DNA of 64,000 nucleotides from positions 1 through 64,000 of the forward strand of contig NZ_QWJJ01000010.1 of NCBI RefSeq assembly GCF_003575965.1, in the 5' to 3' direction. Each line of letters begins with the position of its first letter. Position 1 is the stretch's first letter. The DNA comes from Pseudooceanicola sediminis. GTDB lineage: Bacteria; Pseudomonadota; Alphaproteobacteria; Rhodobacterales; Rhodobacteraceae. Position numbers and translations under genes: made by a program. Below are positions 26,463-35,268 of the stretch, in pieces. Below the pieces are notes generated by a model. The model was not told the origin of the DNA, made no database searches, and worked only from the letters and a program-made list of their open reading frames with translations.

Positions 26463-26501
26463 CTGTCAGAAAGCTTCAGAAAACTGCAACACCGCTGTCA
26501 C
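26463..26501 (+). promoter_or_regulatory. Possible Pho-box-like array upstream of ugpB
   Basis: CTGTCAG (26463), CTTCAGA (26474), CTGCAAC (26484) and CTGTCAC (26495) lie 10-11 bp apart, the spacing used by PhoB direct repeats (CTGTCAT-N4-CTGTCAT). The outer two match well and the inner two poorly. ugp genes belong to the Pho regulon in E. coli, which makes this plausible, but the match is not conclusive. Confidence 0.4.
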
Positions 26502-26545
26502 ATTCGGCCAGCACAAGCCCCCCATCAGAACCAATGGGGCATCCT

Positions 26546-27865
26546 ATGATCCGCACGTTTTCCATTTCCGCACTGGCGCTTGTCGCGTCGATGACCGCAG
26601 CGCAGGCACAGACCGAAATCCAGTGGTGGCACGCCATGGGTGGCGAGCTGGGCCAGAAGCTGGAAGAGATTGTCGCCGCCTATAACGACAGCCAGTCCGA
26701 CTATAAGGTCGTTCCGACCTACAAGGGCAGCTACGCCGAGACCATGACATCCGCCATTGCCGCCTTTCGCGCGAAAGAGCAGCCGACCATCGTTCAGGTC
26801 TTTGAGGTTGGCACCGGCACCATGATGGCGGCCGAGGGCGCGGTTTATCCCGTCTACCAGATGATGAAGGACACCGATCAGGCGTTCGACCCCAAGGCGT
26901 TCCTGCCTGCTGTCGTCGGCTATTACACCGACACCAACGGCAACATGCTGTCGATGCCCTTCAACTCCTCGACCCCGATCCTGTATTACAACAAGGACGT
27001 GTTCGAGAAAGCCGGCCTGGACCCGAACACCGCCCCCGAGACATGGGAAGACGTCGAGGCCTATTCGGCCAAGATCATGGACAGCGGCGCGGCGAACTGC
27101 GGCTTTACCACCGGCTGGATCAGCTGGGTGCAGCTGGAAAACCTGTCGGCCTGGCACAACCAGCCGATCGGCACCAAGGAAAACGGCTTTGGCGGTCTGG
27201 ACGCCGAGCTGACGGTGAACGGCCCCGTGCAGGTCAAGCATTGGGAAAACCTGGCCAAGTGGCAGGAAAGCGGTGTCTTCCAATACGGTGGACCGGGTGG
27301 CGGCGATGACGCGGCACCGAAATTCTATGCGCAGGAATGCGCCATGTACATGAACTCCTCTGCCAGCCGCGCGGGTGTGATGGCCAACGCGAAAGACTTC
27401 GACGTCGGCTTTGGCATGTTGCCCTATTACGGCGACGTCGAGGGCGCGCCGCAGAACTCGATCATCGGTGGCGCGACCCTGTGGGTCCTGCAGGGCCATG
27501 AGAGCGACGAGTACAAGGCGGCGGCGAACTTCTTCAGCTACCTGTCCAGCCCGGAGGTTCAGGCGGACTGGCACCAGTTCTCGGGCTATCTGCCGATCAC
27601 CAGCGCCGCCTATGACCTGGGCAAGGAACAGGGCTACTACGAGGCCAACCCCGGATCCGACGTGGCGATCAAGCAGATCACGCTGAATGCGCCGACGGCG
27701 AATTCCAAGGGTCTGCGGTTTGGCAACTACGTGCAGATCCGCGGCATCATCGACGAGGAATTCCAGGCCCTGCTGGCCGGTGACGTCGATGCGCAGACCG
27801 CGCTGGACCAGGTGGACGCACGCGGCAACGACCTGCTGCGCCAGTTCGAGGCCGCCAACAACTGA
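26546..27865 (+). CDS. ugpB: Glycerol-3-phosphate ABC transporter substrate-binding protein
   Basis: 439 aa periplasmic binding protein. A signal peptide ([20 protein letters not shown], then A-Q) is followed by [13 protein letters not shown], the usual start of mature UgpB. It binds glycerol-3-phosphate or its diesters and delivers them to UgpAE. The start at 26546 is chosen because it gives a clean signal peptide; an in-frame ATG 12 nt upstream is possible. First gene of ugpB-A-E-C; a hairpin separates it from ugpA. Confidence 0.92.
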   Translation: MIRTFSISALALVASMTAAQAQTEIQWWHAMGGELGQKLEEIVAAYNDSQSDYKVVPTYKGSYAETMTSAIAAFRAKEQPTIVQVFEVGTGTMMAAEGAVYPVYQMMKDTDQAFDPKAFLPAVVGYYTDTNGNMLSMPFNSSTPILYYNKDVFEKAGLDPNTAPETWEDVEAYSAKIMDSGAANCGFTTGWISWVQLENLSAWHNQPIGTKENGFGGLDAELTVNGPVQVKHWENLAKWQESGVFQYGGPGGGDDAAPKFYAQECAMYMNSSASRAGVMANAKDFDVGFGMLPYYGDVEGAPQNSIIGGATLWVLQGHESDEYKAAANFFSYLSSPEVQADWHQFSGYLPITSAAYDLGKEQGYYEANPGSDVAIKQITLNAPTANSKGLRFGNYVQIRGIIDEEFQALLAGDVDAQTALDQVDARGNDLLRQFEAANN

Positions 27866-27889
27866 TCAGGTCCGACCCTGAGCAAACCC

Positions 27890-27915
27890 GACCCGCGCCA
27901 GTGACGGCGCGGGTC
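27890..27915 (+). terminator. Intra-operon hairpin between ugpB and ugpA
   Basis: A perfect 10-bp stem, GACCCGCGCC (27890-27899) with GGCGCGGGTC (27906-27915), loop AGTGAC, then ATTGCCGTTTTC. It probably attenuates read-through or protects the ugpB message, so that the binding protein is made in excess over the permeases. Downstream (27919-27951) the 11-bp sequence GCCGTTTTCGG is repeated nearly three times. Confidence 0.6.
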
Positions 27916-27978
27916 ATTGCCGTTTTCGGGCCGTTTCAGGGCCGTTTTCGGCAAGCGGCACAGCAAGTGAACCAGGAC

Positions 27979-28863
27979 ATGCAGAACAAACGCGCGATAT
28001 TCGGGGCGAAGGGGTTGCCCTACCTGCTGCTGGCCCCGCAGCTGATCATCACGGCGATCTTCTTTCTCTGGCCCGCCGGGCAGGCGATCTGGCAGAGTTT
28101 CCTGCGCGAGGACGCCTTTGGCATCAAGACGACCTTTGTCGCGCTGGAGAATTATTCCCGGCTGTTTGCCGACCCGAGCTATCTGAACGCGCTGAAGGTG
28201 ACGGTGGTGTTCGCCCTGTCGACCGCCGCGCTGTCGATGGGCGTGGCGCTGGTGCTGGCGCTGGCCGTCGACCGGACGCTGCGCAGTGCGCGGATCTATT
28301 CGACGCTGCTGATCTGGCCCTATGCCGTGGCGCCGGCGGTTGCGGGCGTGCTGTGGTGGTTCATGTTCAACCCGACCATCGGCATCCTGCCCTATCTGCT
28401 GAAGGGGGTGGGCTATGGCTGGAACCATGCGCTGGACCGGGGCGACGCGATGACGCTGGTGGTGATTTCCGCCGCCTGGAAGCAGATCAGCTATAACTTC
28501 CTGTTCTTTGTCGCAGGCTTGCAGGCGATCCCGGCCAGCCTGCGCGAAGCGGCCGCGATCGACGGTGCGGGCCCGGTGCGGCGGTTCTGGACGATCACCC
28601 TGCCGCTGCTGTCCCCGACGACGTTCTTCCTGCTGGTCGTGACCATCGTCTACACGATGTTCGACACCTTCGGCGTGATCGACGCGATCACCGAGGGCGG
28701 GCCGGCGCAATCGACCAACATCCTTGTCTACAAGGTCTACCAGGATGGGTTCGTGGGTCTGAACCTCGGATCTTCTGCGGCGCAATCGGTGGTGCTGATG
28801 GGCATCGTCATCGTCCTGACCGTCATCCAGTTCCGCTTTGTCGAGCGGCGCGTGAATTACTGA
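27979..28863 (+). CDS. ugpA: Glycerol-3-phosphate ABC transporter permease UgpA
   Basis: 294 aa inner-membrane permease with six predicted helices, nearly the length of E. coli UgpA. The cytoplasmic EAA loop, where UgpC docks, reads [16 protein letters not shown] near residue 193. The ATG at 27979 follows AGGA closely; the open frame extends upstream through the attenuator hairpin and is not expected to be translated there. It lies 12 nt before ugpE. Confidence 0.92.
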   Translation: MQNKRAIFGAKGLPYLLLAPQLIITAIFFLWPAGQAIWQSFLREDAFGIKTTFVALENYSRLFADPSYLNALKVTVVFALSTAALSMGVALVLALAVDRTLRSARIYSTLLIWPYAVAPAVAGVLWWFMFNPTIGILPYLLKGVGYGWNHALDRGDAMTLVVISAAWKQISYNFLFFVAGLQAIPASLREAAAIDGAGPVRRFWTITLPLLSPTTFFLLVVTIVYTMFDTFGVIDAITEGGPAQSTNILVYKVYQDGFVGLNLGSSAAQSVVLMGIVIVLTVIQFRFVERRVNY

Positions 28864-28875
28864 GGAGCGAGGGAC

Positions 28876-29724
28876 ATGGTTGAAAACCAACGCTGGCTGA
28901 ACGTGCTGGCCCACGCGGTGCTGATCCTGGGGGTGCTGGTGGTGGCGCTGCCGGTCTATATCGCCCTTGTCGCATCGACGCACGAGAGCGGGGTCTTCCT
29001 GTCGGGCGTCATCCCGATGCTGCCGGGGCGCAACATGGTCGAGACCTATTCGGCGGTGCTGCGCGGGGGCCTGTCGTCGCAGATGTCGCAGCCGATCTGG
29101 CTGATGCTGGGCAATTCGATGATCATGGCGATGATGATCGCCGTCGGCAAGATCGTCATCTCGATCACCTCGGCCTTTGCCATCGTGTATTTCCGGTTTC
29201 CGTTCCGGGGGCTGGCGTTCTGGATGATCTTCATCACGCTGATGCTGCCGGTCGAGGTGCGGATCCTGCCGACCTACAAGGTGATTGCCGACCTCGGGAT
29301 GCTGAACAGCTATGCCGGTCTGTCGATCCCGCTGATCGCCTCGGCCACGGCGACGTTCCTGTTCCGGCAGGTGTTCCTGACGATGCCGGACGAGCTGGTG
29401 GAGGCGGCGCGGATCGATGGCGCGGGGCCGATGAAGTTCTTTCGCGACATCCTGCTGCCGCTGAGCCGGACCAATATCGCGGCGCTGTTCGTGATCTTGT
29501 TCATCTATGGCTGGAACCAGTACCTGTGGCCGCTGCTGGTCACCACCGACCCCAGCTATACGACCATCGTGGCAGGCATCAAGCGGATGACCGACGTGGC
29601 CGACGGCACCCCCCAATGGAATTACATCATGGCGGTCGCGATGCTGGCAATGCTGCCGCCCGTCGCCGTCGTGGTGTTCATGCAAAGGCTTTTCGTGAAG
29701 GGCCTGATCGAGACGGAGAAATAA
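28876..29724 (+). CDS. ugpE: Glycerol-3-phosphate ABC transporter permease UgpE
   Basis: 282 aa partner permease with six helices. Its EAA loop is [16 protein letters not shown] near residue 175. With UgpA it forms the channel for glycerol-3-phosphate. Upstream GAGGAGCGAGGGAC supplies the ribosome site; ugpC follows after 2 nt. Confidence 0.92.
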   Translation: MVENQRWLNVLAHAVLILGVLVVALPVYIALVASTHESGVFLSGVIPMLPGRNMVETYSAVLRGGLSSQMSQPIWLMLGNSMIMAMMIAVGKIVISITSAFAIVYFRFPFRGLAFWMIFITLMLPVEVRILPTYKVIADLGMLNSYAGLSIPLIASATATFLFRQVFLTMPDELVEAARIDGAGPMKFFRDILLPLSRTNIAALFVILFIYGWNQYLWPLLVTTDPSYTTIVAGIKRMTDVADGTPQWNYIMAVAMLAMLPPVAVVVFMQRLFVKGLIETEK

Positions 29725-29726
29725 CC

Positions 29727-30773
29727 ATGGCCACCCTGACGCTAGAGAGCCTGGGCAAGACCTATGACAGCGGCGCAAGCGCCGTCAGCGGCATCAACAT
29801 CGACGTGGCCGACGGCGAGTTCCTGGTGCTGGTCGGCCCGTCGGGTTGCGGCAAATCCACCCTGCTGCGGATGATCGCGGGTCTGGAAACCGTGACCCAC
29901 GGCAGCATCCGCATCGGCCCCCGCGAGGTGAACAGGCTGGAACCGGCGGATCGCGACATCGCGATGGTGTTCCAGAACTACGCGCTTTATCCGCATATGT
30001 CGGTGCGCGAGAACCTGTCCTATGGTCTGCGCAACCGCCGCATGGCCCGCGCCGAGATCACCCGCCGCGTCGAGGAGGCCGCGCGCATCCTCGAGATCGG
30101 GGATTTTCTTGAGCGCAAGCCGCGCGCCCTGTCGGGGGGCCAGCGGCAGCGGGTCGCGATGGGGCGCGCCATCGTGCGCGAACCTTCGGTGTTCCTGTTC
30201 GACGAACCGCTGTCAAACCTGGATGCCAAGCTGCGCGTCACCATGCGCGGCGAAATCCGCAACCTGCAAAAGCGGCTTGGCACCACGTCGGTCTATGTCA
30301 CCCACGACCAGCTTGAGGCGATGACGCTGGCGGACCGGCTGGTGGTGCTGCGCGCGGGCAAGGTGGAACAGATCGGCACGCCGCTGGAGGTGTACCAGCG
30401 CCCGGCCTCGACCTTTGTCGCGGAATTCATCGGTTCGCCCGCGATGAACCTGCTGGACGGCGTGATGGAACATGGCCGCCTGGCCATCGGCACGGCGACG
30501 ATGCGCCTGCCCGATGCCCATTGCGGGCCCGTCCGGGTGGGTGTGCGCGCCGAGGATCTGCGCGCGGTTCCCGGGGGCACGCAGGGCGCCCTGCCGGTGC
30601 GCCTGTCCTATGTCGAGGAACTGGGATCGCAGCGGCTGGGGCATTTCGACTGCGCGGGCGCGCGGCTGATCGCGGCCTTCCCGTCAGGTCAGGGTCTGAG
30701 CGAGGAAATGGCGCTGATGGCCGACCCCGAAGCGCTGCACCTGTTCGGGGCCGATGGGATGCGGTTGACCTGA
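29727..30773 (+). CDS. ugpC: Glycerol-3-phosphate ABC transporter ATP-binding protein UgpC
   Basis: 348 aa ATPase of the MalK/UgpC type. Walker A is G-P-S-G-C-G-K-S-T (about 37-45), the signature is L-S-G-G-Q-R-Q-R-V (about 134), Walker B is [11 protein letters not shown], and the H-loop is T-H-D-Q. The C-terminal ~110 residues form the TOBE/regulatory domain. Last gene of the operon. Confidence 0.92.
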   Translation: MATLTLESLGKTYDSGASAVSGINIDVADGEFLVLVGPSGCGKSTLLRMIAGLETVTHGSIRIGPREVNRLEPADRDIAMVFQNYALYPHMSVRENLSYGLRNRRMARAEITRRVEEAARILEIGDFLERKPRALSGGQRQRVAMGRAIVREPSVFLFDEPLSNLDAKLRVTMRGEIRNLQKRLGTTSVYVTHDQLEAMTLADRLVVLRAGKVEQIGTPLEVYQRPASTFVAEFIGSPAMNLLDGVMEHGRLAIGTATMRLPDAHCGPVRVGVRAEDLRAVPGGTQGALPVRLSYVEELGSQRLGHFDCAGARLIAAFPSGQGLSEEMALMADPEALHLFGADGMRLT

Positions 30774-30780
30774 TGCGGGC

Positions 30781-30816
30781 GCGCCGCCGTGCGGGGGGAC
30801 CCCGGCGCGGCGGCGC
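30781..30816 (+). terminator. GC-rich hairpin after ugpC
   Basis: GCGCCGCCGTGC (30781-30792) pairs with GCGCGGCGGCGC (30805-30816), 12 bp with one G-T pair and a 12-nt loop, 7 nt past the ugpC stop. No U-run follows, so it may act by stabilising the 3' end or through Rho. Confidence 0.5.
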
Positions 30817-30843
30817 ACATTGGAAAAACGCCGCCAGGCGGGA

Positions 30844-30907
30844 CAATCTGATCGGGGGCCAATCTGATCGGGGGCCAAGATGATGGAGAGCCGATCTGAT
30901 GGAGGGT
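30844..30907. repeat. Four 16-bp tandem repeats
   Basis: CAATCTGATCGGGGGC occurs twice exactly (30844, 30860), then as CAAGATGATGGAGAGC (30876) and CGATCTGATGGAGGGT (30892). It lies between the converging ugpC and MFS genes, ending 16 bp from the MFS stop. Confidence 0.8.
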
Positions 30908-30923
30908 CAGTTTGCGGCGCGGA

Positions 30924-32126
30924 TCAGGTTGCGGTACGGGTCACATCGCGTTGCAGCACGGGCGCAATCAGCGCGATCAACAGGGCAAAGCCGCCCAGCA
31001 GCATGAAGGCGATGCGCAGCGAGCTGACCTCGGCCACGAAGCCGATCACCGGCGGCCCCAGCAGCATCGCGCCATAGCCCAGCGTCGCGACCGAGGCGAT
31101 GCCCTGCCCCGGTGGCACGATCGGATCGGCGGCGGCACGGCTGAAGGCCAGTGGCACGAGTGCGGCATAGCCGACCCCCATCAGAACGAACCCCAGCAGC
31201 GCGGCGGGCAGCGTGGCAACGCCCGTGGCGATGGCAATGCCGAGCGCGGCGGCAAGACCACCACAGCGGGCCACCACCGTCGGGCCGAGACGGGTGATCA
31301 GAGGGTCGACGCCGAGGCGCATGGCAACCATGGTGACCGAGAAGGCCGCGTATCCCAGGGTCGCCTGCGCCTCGCCCGAACCGGCGACGTCGCGCAGGAA
31401 GATCGCGCTCCAATCCGCCAGGGCGCCTTCGCCCAGACCGGCGGACAGGGCGATCACCCCGACCAGCACCAGCGGGCCGCGCGGCAGGGCAAAGACCGGG
31501 GAATTGCGGTCGTGCGCGCGGGTGGCGGATGTCCATTTGCACAGGGTCATCGGTGCCAGCAGCAGCGCCGCCAGCAGCGCGAGGATGGCAAAATGCCCAG
31601 CGATGGACAGGTCAAAACTGGTCGCCGCAAAACCGCTGGCGGCCCCCAGGCCCGCGCCAAGGCTCCACATCGCGTGAAACGAGGACATGATGGAGCGGCG
31701 CAGGTGTTTTTCCACCTCGCTGGCCCAGCTGTTCATCGCCACGTCCATCGCGCCATGACACATGCCGAACAGGAACAGCGCCACGCCCAGCCATGCCGCA
31801 CCGGGGGCCAGGCCGATCAGGATCAGCGTGGACAGGTAGAACGCGATGATCCAGCGGGTCAGGCGCACGGCGCCGAACCCATCGGCGAGCCGCCCGGCCA
31901 GCGGAAAGGAAACCAGCGCCCCGACCCCCATGACCAGCAGCAACAGACCGAAGCCGGATTCGCTCAGCCCATGTTTTTCGACGACGGCGGGCACGCGCGA
32001 GGCCCAGCCGCCCAGCAGCAGGCCGTTCAGGGCGAAGGCGGCAGACGTGGCGCGCCGGGGGGTGCGGAAGGGTGTGCGGAGGGGCGGGCGGCCGGGGGTA
32101 TACGCGGGGGTGTCGATCTCAGCCAT
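30924..32126 (-). CDS. MFS transporter (YbjJ-like)
   Basis: 400 aa with about twelve helices. The pattern G-W-A-S-R-V-P in helix 1, G-R-L-A-D-G-F-G-A after helix 2, and G-M-C-H-G-A-M-D-V-A-M-N in helix 4 is typical of the YbjJ/fucose-permease-like group of the major facilitator superfamily. Substrate unknown. The N-terminal 25 residues are Pro/Thr/Arg-rich and may be partly untranslated if a later start is used. It is a single gene on the minus strand. Confidence 0.82.
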   Translation of the reverse strand: MAEIDTPAYTPGRPPLRTPFRTPRRATSAAFALNGLLLGGWASRVPAVVEKHGLSESGFGLLLLVMGVGALVSFPLAGRLADGFGAVRLTRWIIAFYLSTLILIGLAPGAAWLGVALFLFGMCHGAMDVAMNSWASEVEKHLRRSIMSSFHAMWSLGAGLGAASGFAATSFDLSIAGHFAILALLAALLLAPMTLCKWTSATRAHDRNSPVFALPRGPLVLVGVIALSAGLGEGALADWSAIFLRDVAGSGEAQATLGYAAFSVTMVAMRLGVDPLITRLGPTVVARCGGLAAALGIAIATGVATLPAALLGFVLMGVGYAALVPLAFSRAAADPIVPPGQGIASVATLGYGAMLLGPPVIGFVAEVSSLRIAFMLLGGFALLIALIAPVLQRDVTRTAT

Positions 32127-32282
32127 GCAGGGGCGCGGCGATCGACGTGGCGGGAAAGGTCGGGGGGATTTGCATCGGCGTGCCCTTGTGCATCACCCGT
32201 ATCTGCCGGGTCCGTTACCCTTCCTAGACCGGGCGGTCAGCGGACCTCAATGGCGATTTTCGCGGTATGCCCTGCGGCCATG

Positions 32283-32311
32283 AAAAAGGCCCGCGCCGGG
32301 GGCACGGGCCT
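32283..32311 (-). terminator. Intrinsic terminator after the SDR gene
   Basis: On the minus strand AGGCCCGTG, loop CCCCCGG, CGCGGGCCT and then TTTT; a 9-bp stem with one G-T pair. It closes the minus-strand fatty-acid/SDR operon 28 nt after the last stop. Confidence 0.8.
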
Positions 32312-32338
32312 GTTCGGTCGCAGGGGAGGTGCCGCGTG

Positions 32339-33082
32339 TCAGCCCGACACGATGCGGGCATAGAGGCGGAAGGGCAGAAGCCGGCCCAGCACGGTAAAGA
32401 CCCATGCAAAGGGCCGCGGAAAGCTGATCTGGCGCGACTCCGGGTTTCGGATCAGGCCCATGACGTGATAGGCTGCCTGCTGCGGGTCCATCAGCTGCGG
32501 CATGGAAAATTCGTTCTTGGAGGTCAGGCGCGTGCGGATGAAACCGGGGTTGGCCACCTGCACCGATACACCCGTGCCCTGAAGGTCGATAAACATGTCT
32601 TCGGCGAGGTGGCGCAGCGCGGCCTTGCTGGCGCCATAGCCAATCGCGCCGGGCAGGCCCTTGAAGGCCGCCAGCGAACCGATCAGCACGATATGCCCGT
32701 AATCCCGCGCCGCCCAGTCGGGCACCGTGCGCCCCAGAACCCGCATGGCGCCCATGAAGTTCGCCTCGCAGATCTGTTCGGCCTTGTCGGCGTTCCACTC
32801 TTGTGCGGTCATCGGGTCGTATTGGCCGACGCAATAGATCAGCCCGTCGGCCTGCCCCCCGACGGCGACGGCGGCCTTGACCGAGTCGAGATCGGTGACA
32901 TCCAGTGGCAGTACCTGAGCGCCCTTGATGTCGGCGGCAAGGTCGCGCAGCCGGTCTTCGCTGCGGGCCGACAGGATGACCTGCGCACCGAGGCGCGACA
33001 TTTCACGGGCGATGGTGCGCCCCAGTCCTTCGCTGGCACCGATGATCCAGTAGGTCTTGCCTTGCAGGTTGCGCGGAGCCAT
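32339..33082 (-). CDS. Short-chain dehydrogenase/reductase of the RpoE-linked cluster
   Basis: 247 aa classical SDR. The cofactor motif is G-A-S-E-G-L-G-R near residue 15 and the active site is Y-G-A-S-K near 153 with Ser about 13 residues earlier. The C-terminal 30 residues are hydrophobic (PFAWVFTVLGRLLPFRLYAR), which suggests membrane association. It is the last gene of the block that begins with the flavin enzyme at 38459; a SDR occupies a similar place in the R. sphaeroides RpoE regulon as I recall it. Substrate unknown, perhaps a membrane-derived lipid carbonyl. Confidence 0.85.
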   Translation of the reverse strand: MAPRNLQGKTYWIIGASEGLGRTIAREMSRLGAQVILSARSEDRLRDLAADIKGAQVLPLDVTDLDSVKAAVAVGGQADGLIYCVGQYDPMTAQEWNADKAEQICEANFMGAMRVLGRTVPDWAARDYGHIVLIGSLAAFKGLPGAIGYGASKAALRHLAEDMFIDLQGTGVSVQVANPGFIRTRLTSKNEFSMPQLMDPQQAAYHVMGLIRNPESRQISFPRPFAWVFTVLGRLLPFRLYARIVSG

Positions 33083-33162
33083 GGGGATTTCCTTTGGAAC
33101 GGGGCTCGAACAGGAGCGATGTAAACGTGACGGGACGCGGCCAGATCAGGTCACTGGCCAGA

Positions 33163-34650
33163 TCAGGACACAGGTATGCGTCTAAGAAAAACGAGAGCCA
33201 AGGCGATAAGTTTCACGACGCAGGGTAAAACTGCGTAGGAAAAATTTAAAATTTGCAGCGCATTTGGCGAGTTTTCGCCGCCCGGCACGTATCCGTAGGC
33301 CTGAAGCAGCGGCAATGTGCCGACGGCGGCCAGAGCGAGCGACAGCTTGGTCGCCATCGACCACAGCCCGAACGCCTGCCCGCCGGACAACCCGGCCCGC
33401 GCCAGCGCCGTCGAAAAGAGGACCGGCAGGATCACCAGATCGGCGCCGAGGGCCGCACCGGACGCGACACATATGACCGAAAAGGCCAGCGCCGCCCCGG
33501 AGGGCAGCAGCGCCGCGCCGGAAAAGGCGAGGATCGTCATCGCCATGCCGCAGACCAGCACAGGCCGGTTGCCAAAGCGCGCCGCCGCCCGCGCCCAGAG
33601 CGGTGCCGCCAGCCCGGCGGACAGAAAGAACAGGATCAGGAACGGCCCGGCGAGATCGGGCAGCCCGAGGCGGTCTTCGACGAAGAACAGGAACAGGGTC
33701 GATGTCAGCGCGGCGGGCAGGGCATTCACGCAGGCCAGCACCAGCAGCGCACCGCCGCCCGATGCGATCAGGGCCCTGACGGTCAGCGGCGCGGCGGCGG
33801 GGGCGCTGATCCGCCACAGGGGACGGGCGCACCAGCCCCCGGCCAGAGCGAGGACTGCAATCACCGCGCCGAACAGCGGGTAGGTCAGATCCTCACCCGC
33901 AATCGCCGCCAGCAGGCCGGGCGCGGCGGCGGCCAGCAGCACGCCGATCACCAGCCCGGTTTCGCGCCAGGCCGCCACCCCCAGATGGCCTGCCCCGCCG
34001 CCGGGCGCCACGGTATCGGGTGCCTCGTCCACGTCGGCGGAGATGGAGGCAGGGATCGAGGCAGAGGCGGGCGTGGGGCGTTGCACGGAAACCGGCGCAG
34101 TCTGCGGTGCCTTGGGCTGTGGGACGCGCACAGTCGATGCGGGCGCATTTTCCGGCCCCATGGCGACTCCAGCGTCCGGGCCAGCCGGGGGCGTGGTACG
34201 GGACGCAGCACTGGGCGCAGTAAGGGGCGCAGAACGGGGCGCAGTAAGGGGCACGGTCTGGCGGGCAATCGCTTCGGTCTGGCCATAGAGCAGGATGGTG
34301 GCGAGGCTGTAGGCGGTAAAGATACCCACCAGAAGGCCCGTCACCCACACCACGGGATCAATTGGCGGCGGCACGGAAAACAGCAGCAGAAATCCCCCGC
34401 CAAGCGCCGCACAGGCCAGCCCGGCAAAGACCGGGCGCGCCCTTGGCCAGCGGTCGACCATCCAGCCCAGCGCGGGATCTTCGACAACGTCCAGCACCCG
34501 GATCGCGATCAGGATGAAGCCGACGGTGGACAGGCTGAGGCCAAGCTCGGCCCCGGCAAAGCGGGGCAGGTGGATATAGAGTGGCAGCCCGGCCACCGAG
34601 AGCATCGCGGCAAAGGGCAGGATGCGCCAGCGGCGCAGCGGGGGCGTCAC
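33163..34650 (-). CDS. GPH/melibiose-type MFS carrier with Ala/Pro-rich loop insert
   Basis: 495 aa. Helices 1-4 carry the sodium:galactoside symporter features (I-R-V-L-D-V-V-E-D-P-A-L-G-W-M-V-D-R near 50, a site for cation binding). A low-complexity segment of about 90 residues at about 130-220, rich in Ala, Pro, Thr and Ser, interrupts the usual fold before the second half (helices from about 230 on). Part of this insert is encoded by five 12-bp tandem units. The start is GTG at 34650, 9 nt after the chalcone-isomerase-like stop. Substrate unknown. Confidence 0.78.
   Translation of the reverse strand: MTPPLRRWRILPFAAMLSVAGLPLYIHLPRFAGAELGLSLSTVGFILIAIRVLDVVEDPALGWMVDRWPRARPVFAGLACAALGGGFLLLFSVPPPIDPVVWVTGLLVGIFTAYSLATILLYGQTEAIARQTVPLTAPRSAPLTAPSAASRTTPPAGPDAGVAMGPENAPASTVRVPQPKAPQTAPVSVQRPTPASASIPASISADVDEAPDTVAPGGGAGHLGVAAWRETGLVIGVLLAAAAPGLLAAIAGEDLTYPLFGAVIAVLALAGGWCARPLWRISAPAAAPLTVRALIASGGGALLVLACVNALPAALTSTLFLFFVEDRLGLPDLAGPFLILFFLSAGLAAPLWARAAARFGNRPVLVCGMAMTILAFSGAALLPSGAALAFSVICVASGAALGADLVILPVLFSTALARAGLSGGQAFGLWSMATKLSLALAAVGTLPLLQAYGYVPGGENSPNALQILNFSYAVLPCVVKLIALALVFLRRIPVS
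34201..34260. repeat. Five in-frame 12-bp repeats inside the GPH carrier gene
   Basis: GGACGCAGCACT, GGGCGCAGTAAG, GGGCGCAGAACG, GGGCGCAGTAAG and GGGCACGGTCTG lie head to tail. Because the unit is a multiple of three, they encode a four-residue repeat (P-L-T-A / P-R-S-A) in the cytoplasmic loop of the carrier. Confidence 0.85.
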
Positions 34651-34659
34651 GGCGCGGGC

Positions 34660-35268
34660 CTAGCCGCCGCGCAACCGGCGCGACAGGCGCGGGCTGCGGG
34701 TGTCGTCGCCCAGCCATATGCCCAGAAAGCGCCGCTTGATACCCGGATGCGACACATCACAGGTCTGCCGTCCGTTCAGCCACATGCGCAGGTGGTCGTC
34801 GCCATCCGACGCGGCGACATAGCGATCGCCGCTGTCGACGGTTCCCATGCACCGCGCAAGCTGTTGTTTCAGTTGTGGCAGGTCGGCACTGGGCCCTTCG
34901 ACACGGGCGATTTCATCCATCGAGGTGTCGAGCAGGTCGTCGCCGTCGATGCCCATGGCATAGGTCAGTTGCAGCGCCATCGGGGCGGCCCAGTCGAAGC
35001 GTGCGGCACTGCTCCACAAGGCTGCATCGTAGATGTGGATGCCCAACCACGTGAACCGGGCCTGCCCGAGCAACCTGGGGGCGGCAACGGTGCTGCCGGC
35101 CTCGGCAGGCAAAGGTTGGGTTTGGGCCTGTGCCTGGGTGTTGCCGGCGATGACCGCCAGGCAGAGGGCAACGAAAAGAACCGTAGCGGGGAACACCCGC
35201 CCGGGCCGCGCGGCGGCCAGCCCGGCCGCGACCGGGGTGCGCCGCCCAGTGGCACCGGGGCTACGCAT
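34660..35268 (-). CDS. Chalcone-isomerase-like secreted protein
   Basis: 202 aa. A basic N-terminus and hydrophobic stretch (FPATVLFVALCLAVIAG) form a signal peptide, probably cut near A-Q-A. The mature part shows the bacterial chalcone_isomerase-like pattern: G-Q-A-R-F-T-W-L-G-I-H-I-Y-D-A-A-L-W, an L-x-Y-A-M-G-I-D-G-D-D-L segment and F-L-G-I-W-L-G-D near the end. No isomerase activity is established for this group; fatty-acid binding is known in plant relatives. Its start overlaps the CFA-type gene by 8 nt, so it belongs to the operon. Confidence 0.82.
   Translation of the reverse strand: MRSPGATGRRTPVAAGLAAARPGRVFPATVLFVALCLAVIAGNTQAQAQTQPLPAEAGSTVAAPRLLGQARFTWLGIHIYDAALWSSAARFDWAAPMALQLTYAMGIDGDDLLDTSMDEIARVEGPSADLPQLKQQLARCMGTVDSGDRYVAASDGDDHLRMWLNGRQTCDVSHPGIKRRFLGIWLGDDTRSPRLSRRLRGG

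Noticed and set aside
27727-29778. A 683-codon minus-strand frame rich in His, Arg and Gln across the ugp genes
   Set aside because: Antisense to ugpA/ugpE, which are well supported; composition is that of reverse-complement shadow.
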